Positions 1-5,400 of a stretch of 7,494 bases of DNA are shown in pieces. The notes below the pieces were generated by a model. It saw only the letters and a list, made by a program, of their open reading frames with translations. It searched no databases and was not told the origin of the DNA. Both the position numbers and the translations under genes were made by a program. Source of the stretch: Deltaproteobacteria bacterium (GTDB lineage: Bacteria > Desulfobacterota > DSM-4660 > Desulfatiglandales > B25-G16); the NCBI GenBank assembly GCA_003646875.1, contig QMLT01000076.1, forward strand, positions 1 through 7,494, written 5' to 3'. Numbering within the stretch: the stretch's first letter is position 1; each line of letters opens with the position of its first letter.

Positions 1-96
1 AGGGACAATTCCTATCTGCTTTCCATCCACAGAGATCAATCGTACTGTTTTTGCCTTGATTTGCTCGTTAACCCTTACGGCCGGTTTTTTGCTTAT
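1..96 (-). CDS. infC: Translation initiation factor IF-3, N-terminal part (runs off left edge), AUA start
   Basis: IF-3 binds the 30S subunit, prevents premature joining of 50S and checks start-codon choice. The 32 codons visible on the minus strand encode the family's hallmark N-terminus: VRVNEQIKAKTVRLI at residues 7-21, then SVDGKQIGIVP, which is the start of the IF-3 N-terminal domain. In this frame a stop codon lies at 109-111, and the codons between it and the conserved sequence are CAG GAG CTA ACA ATA AGC AAA AAA. None is ATG, GTG or TTG. An AGGAG sequence sits 6 nt upstream of the ATA codon (94-96), so ATA is the best start. Rare AUU/AUC/AUA starts are a known hallmark of infC (AUU in E. 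coli, AUC in Myxococcus dsg) and allow IF-3 to repress its own translation. The rest of the gene, and probably rpmI and rplT, lie left of the window. Its upstream neighbour here is sdhB, not the often-seen thrS. Identity is near certain; the start codon is a strong inference. Confidence 0.93.
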   Translation of the reverse strand, partial: MSKKPAVRVNEQIKAKTVRLISVDGKQIGIVP

Positions 97-102
97 TGTT
101 AG

Positions 103-107
103 CTCCT
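103..107 (-). promoter_or_regulatory. Ribosome binding site of infC
   Basis: The minus strand reads AGGAG, separated by six bases (CTAACA) from the ATA codon at 94-96. This normal spacing is what singles out ATA as the start: in the same frame the first ordinary start-type codons are TTG (37-39) and GTG (28-30), deep inside the conserved IF-3 domain and without a matching Shine-Dalgarno sequence. Confidence 0.8.
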
Positions 108-114
108 GTTAAGA

Positions 115-140
115 AGTGCCTAATCAGCCACAAAGGCACT
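115..140 (-). promoter_or_regulatory. Stem-loop in the infC leader
   Basis: AGTGCCT (115-121) and AGGCACT (134-140) form a perfect 7-bp inverted repeat with a 12-nt loop. In the infC transcript it would end 7 nt before the AGGAG ribosome binding site. There is no U-tract after it, so it does not look like an intrinsic terminator of the sdh operon. It could shape access to the infC start or be a by-product of the repeat that it overlaps. A role is not shown. Confidence 0.4.
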
Positions 141-273
141 AAGACACAAAAGAAGAAAAATTAATTACACTTTTCACCATAAGCAAGGAAAGATCTCATT
201 CAACATGACTATCATCAAACCCTGTATCAAAGGAATTATGCTATAATCTTGGTGACTTTGTGTCTTTGTGGCT
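126..273. repeat. 148-bp unit with inverted octad-repeat arms (MITE/REP-like)
   Basis: The left arm (126-152) reads AGC followed by three degenerate octads: CACAAAGG, CACTAAGA, CACAAAAG. The right arm (247-273), read on the minus strand, is AGC followed by CACAAAGA, CACAAAGT, CACCAAGA. The arms align without gaps, and their outer 10 bp are a perfect inverted pair (AGCCACAAAG at 126-135, CTTTGTGGCT at 264-273). The 94 bp between them have no evident ORF. Tandem CACAAAGA-type octads of this kind occur as dispersed intergenic repeats in several bacteria, to my knowledge. No clear target-site duplication is visible. The unit ends 11 bp from the sdhB stop and covers most of the infC leader. Confidence 0.6.
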
Positions 274-284
274 AAACAGCAATT

Positions 285-995
285 CTAAAACTTACCCTCT
301 TTGCCAAGTGCGAGAAAATGGGAGACATCTATATCCTTCGGACACACGAATGAGCATGCCCTGGAAGTATGACACCTATACACACCATCCTCCCTGTATA
401 AGATATCCATTCTTTCCTCTTTTGCAGTCTCCCTTGGATCCATGAGACGGACAATATTTGCCATTGTTGCGTTAGGGCCAATAAAGTGATGGTGGCTGCT
501 TATACAGGCTGTTGCACAACAAAAGCAGTTAATACATTGAGTTGCCTCTATATAGGTATCAAGCGTTTCCTGAGAGATTCGATATTCATCTCCTTCTTTA
601 GGAAGGGGAGCTGGATTTATAAGATAAGGCTTGGCCTCATGTACCCTATCATAGGCCTTCTCTAAATCTACCGCCAGGTCTCTCAAGACAGGCGCAATTG
701 TTAAAGGCCTTAACCTGAATCGATGTGTATCGAATTGCTCTACCGCATCCTTTACCAATAGTTCACAGGCAAGAAGTGGTTTCCCGTTGACAATTATACC
801 GCAACTGCCGCATTGGGCATGCTCGCAGGAAGAGGACCATGCCAGGGTTGAGTCTTGTTCATCGTTAATCTTACGTAATACGTCTACAAACCGGAGTATT
901 CCTCCTGCCTCTACCTGGTATGTTTGAACCCATGATAATCTTGTGTCGGGATCATATCGGCTGATCTCCAAGGTTATATTATACACTCCAGACAT
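285..995 (-). CDS. sdhB: Succinate dehydrogenase/fumarate reductase iron-sulfur subunit
   Basis: This 236-residue protein (typical family length) carries electrons from the SdhA flavin to the quinone site on the cytoplasmic face of the membrane. The plant-type ferredoxin domain has C57, C62, C65 and C77 for the [2Fe-2S] cluster. The C-terminal domain supplies C154, C157, C160 and C218 for [4Fe-4S], and C164, C208 and C214 for [3Fe-4S], in the exact spacing of E. coli SdhB; C159 is an extra cysteine. H209, next to C208, matches the quinone-site histidine of E. coli SdhB (H207). The proline after the first [3Fe-4S] cysteine and the tryptophan of the E. coli ubiquinone site are absent; here C164 is followed by ISSHHHF, which would suit a menaquinone enzyme (inference). 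It is last in sdhCAB, 21 bp after sdhA, with GGGG six bases before the ATG. SDH versus FRD direction cannot be settled from sequence. Confidence 0.96.
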   Translation of the reverse strand: MSGVYNITLEISRYDPDTRLSWVQTYQVEAGGILRFVDVLRKINDEQDSTLAWSSSCEHAQCGSCGIIVNGKPLLACELLVKDAVEQFDTHRFRLRPLTIAPVLRDLAVDLEKAYDRVHEAKPYLINPAPLPKEGDEYRISQETLDTYIEATQCINCFCCATACISSHHHFIGPNATMANIVRLMDPRETAKEERMDILYREDGVYRCHTSRACSFVCPKDIDVSHFLALGKEGKF

Positions 996-1016
996 CTGTT
1001 TCCCCTTTATATATAA

Positions 1017-2819
1017 TCAATACTTTCTTTCTATATAATCAAACAATTCATAACGCTCTCCTTTTGATTCAAATATGCTAATGTCAATGGGTCGCTTACC
1101 AAGGGTAACCTTATCAAATTCAGGCATCCAAACAAGGGTATGATAATTAAATTCATTCCTCCTCTCCGGATAATCTTCCCTGAAATGCGCCCCCCTTGAC
1201 TCCTTTCTTGCTAACGCCCCCTGCGCAATAACCATAGAAACCGTTATTAGATTATTCAGTTCCCATATCTGCCAGAGATCCTGATTAGTTTGAAGGGATG
1301 TAAGGCCTATTTTTATATGCATCGCCCTTTGCTTTAACTCCTTTAGGGTTTCAATTGCCTCTGTTAATGGTTTTTCACTCCTGAATATGCCTGCCTTTTC
1401 CATCATAAGATTTCGCAAGGTATCCCTGACCTGGCTAAATTGTTCTTTTCCCTGGGAATTAAGATATGTGGAGAATTGATTGAACACAATATTGCCGGCA
1501 TCGGAAGGGATTTTTTCTGGACCTTTGGCATCTTCAAGATAGTCAACAACGCTTTGCCCGGTAACCTTGCCCATTGTTATGAGTTCTAAGAGGGAATTGG
1601 TGCCAAGCCTGTTTAGGCCATGCAAAGAGGCAGCAGCGGCCTCGCCACAGGCAAAGAGTCCTGGGACAATGGTTTGATTATCACGTTGAACCTCGCCAAA
1701 TTCATTAGTGGGTATCCCACCCATCTGGTAGTGAGCGGTAGGTGTAACAGGGCAAAGTTCTTTTTCGGGATCAACACCAGCAAATCGTCTGAAAAAAGAC
1801 TCTATCTCCTGGATCTTTTTCTCATGAACCTCTTTAGGCAGATGCCTCAGGTCCAGCCATACATGGTGAGCATTATGAGCCTCATTAAAAATGCCTCTTC
1901 CCTCTCGGATCTCAGTAATAATTGACCTGGATATAAGATCTCGAGGCGCGAGGTCTTTAGCGCTTGGCGCATAACGCTCCATAAATGGCTCTTCATCCTT
2001 ATTCCTTAGTATAGCGCCCTCGCCCCTTAGCGCCTCGCTGGCTAATATGCCAGGTCCAATTATGCCTGTTGGATGAAACTGAACGGCCTCAAGATCCATA
2101 AGCGGAAGGCCTGCGTTAAGCGCCAGAACAAGACCATCACCGGTGTTTCCCCTACAGTTAGTGCTTACCTGATACATCCTTGTTTTGCCACCTGTCGCCA
2201 TAATCGTGGCCTTTGCAAGGATGGCAAGGAATTTGCCCTCAGGATACCTGAAGATAATGGCTCCAATACATCTGTCGCCTTCAAAAAGCAGTTCTGTTGC
2301 AATGCACTGTCCAATGAAATCGACACCATATTTAAGGGATTCATCCCAGACAGTGTCCATTATGCCCTTACCGGTTCTGGTTGCCTCATAGCATGCCCTA
2401 AATGACTTTTTTTCTCCAAAGTTTAACATATGTCCGCCAAAGGGTCTTTTCGCAATTCTGCCTTCCTCTGTCCGGCTAAAATGCATGCCATGCCTTTCAA
2501 GCCAGACTACCTGCTCCCACCCTGTTTCACAGACCTTTTTGATCACATTCTGGTCGGCAGAACAATCTGAGCCCTTCCATGTATCAAACATGTGAAATAT
2601 CGGTCTGTCTTCTGGGTCTTTTGGATCAACCGCGGCCATGCCTCCCTGGGCAGTGGTTGTATGGGACTTTTGCGGACTGACTACCTTTGTAAGCGCTATT
2701 ATTTTTGTCCCTGGTCTGAGTTCACTTATTTGAGCAGCTGCCCTCAAGCCCGCCCCACCAGCGCCAATAACCAGGACATCACACTTGAGGGTAGAATCTA
2801 TAGACAATTTCTCTCCCAT
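1017..2819 (-). CDS. sdhA: Succinate dehydrogenase/fumarate reductase flavoprotein subunit
   Basis: This is the catalytic subunit of complex II, interconverting succinate and fumarate at the cytoplasmic face. At 600 residues it is full length (E. coli SdhA 588). The FAD-binding Rossmann motif GAGGAGLRAA lies at residues 19-28. H53 in SHTTTAQGG is the expected covalent FAD histidine. QFHPTG (247-252) and LRGEGA (264-269) form part of the dicarboxylate site, R293 in PRDLISRS matches the proton-donor arginine, and TAHYQMGG (361-368) and HGLNRLGTNS (400-409) bind substrate and FAD. The C-terminal domain ends in the usual ESRGAHFREDYP and tail. Q58 occupies the position that is Gln in E. coli SdhA and Glu in E. 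coli FrdA, but some true fumarate reductases (Wolinella) also have Gln, so direction remains open. Its ribosome binding site (GAGG, 8 bases before ATG) overlaps the sdhC stop codon, suggesting translational coupling. Confidence 0.97.
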   Translation of the reverse strand: MGEKLSIDSTLKCDVLVIGAGGAGLRAAAQISELRPGTKIIALTKVVSPQKSHTTTAQGGMAAVDPKDPEDRPIFHMFDTWKGSDCSADQNVIKKVCETGWEQVVWLERHGMHFSRTEEGRIAKRPFGGHMLNFGEKKSFRACYEATRTGKGIMDTVWDESLKYGVDFIGQCIATELLFEGDRCIGAIIFRYPEGKFLAILAKATIMATGGKTRMYQVSTNCRGNTGDGLVLALNAGLPLMDLEAVQFHPTGIIGPGILASEALRGEGAILRNKDEEPFMERYAPSAKDLAPRDLISRSIITEIREGRGIFNEAHNAHHVWLDLRHLPKEVHEKKIQEIESFFRRFAGVDPEKELCPVTPTAHYQMGGIPTNEFGEVQRDNQTIVPGLFACGEAAAASLHGLNRLGTNSLLELITMGKVTGQSVVDYLEDAKGPEKIPSDAGNIVFNQFSTYLNSQGKEQFSQVRDTLRNLMMEKAGIFRSEKPLTEAIETLKELKQRAMHIKIGLTSLQTNQDLWQIWELNNLITVSMVIAQGALARKESRGAHFREDYPERRNEFNYHTLVWMPEFDKVTLGKRPIDISIFESKGERYELFDYIERKY

Positions 2820-2830
2820 TGGTTTTTCCT

Positions 2831-3658
2831 CTATAAAGCGACAACAATTCTTATGCCAAAAAAGGCAGATATAGCCATAACAATAATAATAAGGAATGCG
2901 AAAGATTTAAGTAATGGCCCTGGCTTTAGATAATCGGCAAAGATGCTGAATATACCATAGCCTGCATGAAACAGCAGGAAAACAATAAAAACAAGATCTA
3001 TTCCTTTTATAAAGGGACTTTGCAATCTCATTAAGATGGTTTTACTCTCATGGCCTGTTAGATAGGTCATATGCATGAATAGCATGTGCCCTATTAGCAT
3101 GGGAAACATGAATGACCCGGTAATCCGCTGTAGCTTCCAAAGGATGGAGTTACCGGTCAACCAGACTTTAAAAAGGACAATAAAAAATGTAATTAAGCTG
3201 GTAGCAACAGTGATAGACCAGAATAGGGTAGCTGAAATTTGCTGAGCCTCCCTTATAAAGAAAAACCCCACGATAAAAATATAGATAAATCCCAGAACAA
3301 TCATGAAACGTATCACTATCTCTTCTGCCCTTACATGAAAGAGCTCATAGAGGATCAATCTTCCGCCATTCAAAGAATGAAATATAAGGGGAATAGCAAC
3401 ACACCATTCCAGAAAGGTGAAGACAAAATTATGTAAAAATCTCATGTCTGCATCAAAACCTGCGGGGCTAAACAGTAAAGATAGTGTATAAATATGGGCA
3501 AAAATATAACCAGCAAGTGTGAGTCCAGCCAACCTATGTCCCCAGGTTATTAAAAAAGACCAACCTCTAGACTTCGCGTAGTAAGACAGAATGGGAAGTT
3601 TGTCCATGAGGGATATAATATAGGATTCTACCTTGGTTATTTTCAGTGTGTTTTCCAT
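2831..3658 (-). CDS. sdhC: Complex II cytochrome b membrane anchor, fused SdhC/SdhD-like, about seven TM segments
   Basis: This 275-residue membrane protein anchors SdhAB and passes electrons to quinone. Hydrophobic segments lie near residues 35-58, 80-103, 115-135, 144-166, 180-200, 221-241 and 251-272. The first part is SdhC-like: TWGHRLAG (38-45, compare E. coli SILHRVSG) and PLIFHSLNGGR (90-100). The latter part is SdhD-like: LQRITG (176-181) and FHAGYG...FADYLKP (230-246, compare E. coli IHAWIG...LTDYVKP). H55, H94, H191 and H231 match the four heme ligands H28, H70, H113 and H155 of B. subtilis SdhC, so a di-heme enzyme is likely. D242 and Y243 match the quinone-site Asp-Tyr of E. coli SdhD. 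B. subtilis SdhC has 202 residues and five helices; here an extra hydrophobic hairpin (115-166) separates the halves. The start is supported by GAGG seven bases before ATG. First gene of the operon, behind a strong promoter. Family assignment is secure; the fusion reading is inference from motifs. Confidence 0.93.
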   Translation of the reverse strand: MENTLKITKVESYIISLMDKLPILSYYAKSRGWSFLITWGHRLAGLTLAGYIFAHIYTLSLLFSPAGFDADMRFLHNFVFTFLEWCVAIPLIFHSLNGGRLILYELFHVRAEEIVIRFMIVLGFIYIFIVGFFFIREAQQISATLFWSITVATSLITFFIVLFKVWLTGNSILWKLQRITGSFMFPMLIGHMLFMHMTYLTGHESKTILMRLQSPFIKGIDLVFIVFLLFHAGYGIFSIFADYLKPGPLLKSFAFLIIIVMAISAFFGIRIVVAL

Positions 3659-3694
3659 ATAATAACCTCTTTTATGGCCTCATATAAAGAACCG

Positions 3695-3707
3695 ATTTAC
3701 TATAAAT
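3695..3707. promoter_or_regulatory. Small dyad ATTTA-N3-TAAAT in the sdhC leader
   Basis: A perfect 5-bp inverted repeat with a 3-bp centre lies just downstream of the predicted sdh transcription start. The place would suit an operator, but the motif is AT-only and short, and I do not recognise it as the site of a named regulator. Chance is quite possible. Confidence 0.2.
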
Positions 3708-3719
3708 TTTAGCGGAATA

Positions 3720-3748
3720 ATATTAGCTATGAGACTTTTTATTGTCAA
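3720..3748 (-). promoter_or_regulatory. Sigma70-type promoter of sdhCAB
   Basis: On the minus strand a perfect TTGACA (-35, 3748-3743) is followed by a 17-bp spacer and TAATAT (-10, 3725-3720, 4 of 6 consensus bases). Transcription would start near 3713, giving an AU-rich leader of about 55 nt before the sdhC ATG. It is the best promoter match in the window and explains expression of the whole operon. Confidence 0.7.
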
Positions 3749-4116
3749 GGATAAAACATTGAAGCTGAAATTCCAATATGAGGATTGAAAAAAATTCAAA
3801 TTCTTTCAAAAAAATCGCATACTTGAGATCTCCGTTTACCTCCTTACGTTTCCCTCAGAAGCGGCATCAAAGGGCATAATCGGCACGTGAGCACTTGTCT
3901 ACAGGCCGACATGAGAGGGGGGTATATGCAAGGCAATAAAAATGCCTCTAAGGCCGCAAAAAAATTACCCTAAGAATCTGATATTATTGATAACATAGCG
4001 TACCTCTATTTGACATAGCCTTTTTTTGTTTGACTTGTCTGAAACATTACAAGCTTCCACTTCCTTATTGTTAAACAAATAATAGTTTGCTATTGTCACG
4101 TTGCGCCAAGACAGGC
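3749..4116. other. Gene-free stretch between divergent sdhC and galT-like gene
   Basis: No convincing gene is visible here. Two parts differ in character. A more GC-rich patch at about 3830-3925 holds nested inverted pairs: CCCTC (3852-3856) with GAGGG (3915-3919), and inside it TCGGC (3880-3884) with GCCGA (3905-3909). An open frame on the plus strand (3827-3973) overlaps it but has no ATG until 3911, which would leave only 20 codons with no good ribosome binding site. The rest is AT-rich, with a TTGACA at 4010-4015 that lacks a good -10, an odd palindrome TTGTTAAACAA (4069-4079) and a dyad AATAG-N4-CTATT (4081-4094). The GC-rich patch may be a structured RNA or a remnant of a mobile element; I do not recognise it. 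Confidence 0.4.
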
Positions 4117-4146
4117 TTGACATGCATATCTTACCCCGATTAAAGA
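4117..4146 (+). promoter_or_regulatory. Possible promoter of the galT-like gene
   Basis: TTGACA (4117-4122) is a perfect -35 box. At 18 bp spacing lies TAAAGA (4141-4146), only 3 of 6 bases of a -10. Transcription would begin near 4153, leaving a leader of about 20 nt before the ATG at 4174. Another TTGACA at 4010-4015 has no better -10, so which is used is uncertain. Confidence 0.35.
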
Positions 4147-4173
4147 AGATTATTACACATTGATGGTGACCCT

Positions 4174-5199
4174 ATGGATACATTTTTTAAACGGATACAG
4201 TCTAAAACTCGTTTGTTTAACCCGCTAAAGGACTTTTCTTTAGATGAAATTCCCTTTGAGATACGCTATGACCCCTTAACAGGGGAAACGGGACGGGTCT
4301 TCGATACACCATACAGGCCCCCTGATAGGCCTGATATAGCTGAGATAATTCAACGATCCAGAGAGATGTTCTGCCCCTTTTGTCCGGAGGCATTAGAAAA
4401 ATCAACCCCTTTATTCCCGAAGGAGTTTATTCCAGAGGGAAGGATCAAACAGGGAAATGCCACCCTTATACCAAATCTTATTCCCTTTGATACATATGCA
4501 GGGGTATCTATCCTATCCGCGGAACATTATATTGGAATAGAGGATTTAAGCCCTGAAATAATGAGGGATGCCTTTTCTGCTGCTCTACAATTTATCCAAA
4601 AGGTAGTGGACTTTGATCCCGAGATACAATTTTTTTCTATCAACTGGAATTACATGCCTCCGTCCGGATCAAGCCTGGTTCATCCACATCTTCAGGTGAA
4701 CTGCGGGTATATTCCTACAAACCATCAGAGAATTCAGATTGAGGGGTGCAAAAGATACCTTAAGGAAAATGGAAAAAGCTTCTGGCAAGATTTTATCAAC
4801 GCAGAAAAGGAGCGCAAAGAGCGCTATATTGCTGAGATAGGGCCTACCTTTTGGGTTATGAGCTTTGTTCCTCAGAGTTTTCTGCCAGATGTCACCTGCA
4901 TCTTTCCAGATCACTACTCACTATTTCAGTTATCAGTGACTGAAATTAGCGGCTTTCTTCAGGGGCTCTCAAGGGTTTTACAATACTTTGGACAGGAAAA
5001 TATTCATGCCTTTAATATGTCAATCTTTTCTGTAAAGGAAGATGAAGATTTTCGGATTAACGCCAGGATCTGCCCCCGCCTTCTCACCCGTGATATTGGC
5101 AATAGTGATCGGGCTTATATCTATACCCTTCACAAGGAACCATACACCGTTAAACCTCCGGAATCCGTTTGCCCAAAAGTGAGAGAGATATTCACTTAA
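4174..5199 (+). CDS. GalT-like HIT-superfamily nucleotidyltransferase, substrate uncertain
   Basis: This 341-residue protein has the length and layout of galactose-1-phosphate uridylyltransferases (E. coli GalT 348), which move a nucleotide between a UDP-sugar and a sugar phosphate through a histidine intermediate. CPFC (67-70) and H170 match the structural zinc ligands, with H118 a likely fourth. The active-site motif HPHLQ (170-174) has H172 as the expected nucleophile, preceded by PPSGSSLV, the family's phosphate-binding segment. The second, inner metal site seems lost: the family pattern of SLHxAP and HxH before PRL reads SIFSV and RIN here (about 283-296 before PRL at 301-303). The C-terminal sugar-contact segment also differs from E. 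coli GalT. It may act on another nucleotide sugar or be related to ADP-glucose phosphorylases, so I give no symbol. The start is the only ATG after the in-frame stop at 4141-4143; the ribosome binding site is weak (GGTGA). It is a single gene, divergent from sdhC and convergent with recD2. Confidence 0.8.
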   Translation: MDTFFKRIQSKTRLFNPLKDFSLDEIPFEIRYDPLTGETGRVFDTPYRPPDRPDIAEIIQRSREMFCPFCPEALEKSTPLFPKEFIPEGRIKQGNATLIPNLIPFDTYAGVSILSAEHYIGIEDLSPEIMRDAFSAALQFIQKVVDFDPEIQFFSINWNYMPPSGSSLVHPHLQVNCGYIPTNHQRIQIEGCKRYLKENGKSFWQDFINAEKERKERYIAEIGPTFWVMSFVPQSFLPDVTCIFPDHYSLFQLSVTEISGFLQGLSRVLQYFGQENIHAFNMSIFSVKEDEDFRINARICPRLLTRDIGNSDRAYIYTLHKEPYTVKPPESVCPKVREIFT

Positions 5200-5219
5200 T
5201 TCAGAGGCAAATTAAGTGA
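5192..5219. terminator. AT-rich hairpin at the end of the galT-like gene
   Basis: TCACTTAATT (5192-5201) and AATTAAGTGA (5210-5219) are a perfect 10-bp inverted repeat with an 8-nt loop (CAGAGGCA). The stop codon TAA of the galT-like gene (5197-5199) lies in the left arm. The stem is AT-rich and is followed by TATATAATC rather than a direct T-run; a TTTATTTTT stretch comes some 14 bases later. It may mark the transcript end but is not a classic intrinsic terminator. Confidence 0.4.
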
Positions 5220-5243
5220 TATATAATCAGAATTTATTTTTGT

Positions 5244-5398
5244 CTCTCACCCCAGTGCCCTCATTCTGAGAGCTACATCAAATCCCGTTTCAACGGGACT
5301 ATCGCTGGAAAAATCATCGTAACTCAATAAGTTGGGGCAGCAGCTTAAAAATGCTCCCTCAGGATGCTTAAGCTTATTTCTGAAACGGGGCGCTACAT
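5244..5398. repeat. Cluster of inverted repeats between convergent genes
   Basis: Four pairs are visible. CTCTCA (5244-5249) pairs with TGAGAG (5267-5272). CCCGTT (5284-5289) pairs locally with AACGGG (5292-5297), and alternatively CCCGTTTCA (5284-5292) pairs with TGAAACGGG (5381-5389). AGCTTAA (5342-5348) pairs with TTAAGCT (5368-5374). GCTACAT occurs as a direct repeat at 5272-5278 and 5392-5398, outside the long-range pair. No reading frame of note is present. This could be a small non-autonomous element (inverted ends, direct repeat outside), or a set of hairpins ending both transcripts. No T-run supports an intrinsic terminator. Confidence 0.4.
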
Positions 5399-5400
5399 GA

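Noticed and set aside
97..240. Promoter candidates for infC on the minus strand, such as TTGCTT-17-TAATTT and TTGAAT-16-TATGGT
   Set aside because: Each matches the consensus at only about half the positions and several compete; none stands out enough to annotate.
1017..2819. Q58 in SdhA as proof of a succinate-oxidising (SDH) rather than fumarate-reducing enzyme
   Set aside because: The Gln/Glu difference separates the two E. coli enzymes, but epsilonproteobacterial fumarate reductase also has Gln there, so it does not decide direction.
1620..2933. Several plus-strand ORFs of 60-113 codons inside sdhA and sdhC
   Set aside because: They lie wholly opposite well-supported genes, have no recognisable motifs and vary as expected for antisense shadows.
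3818..3845. Perfect Shine-Dalgarno sequence AAGGAGGT on the minus strand (3845-3838) followed by an ATG 17 bases later
   Set aside because: The spacing is too long and the frame from that ATG is only four codons (MRFF, then stop). No other start codon nearby opens a usable frame.
3911..3973. Short plus-strand ORF of 20 codons beginning ATG at 3911
   Set aside because: No clear function and no normally spaced ribosome binding site; the low-complexity Lys/Ala/Asn tail looks like chance translation of an A-rich stretch.
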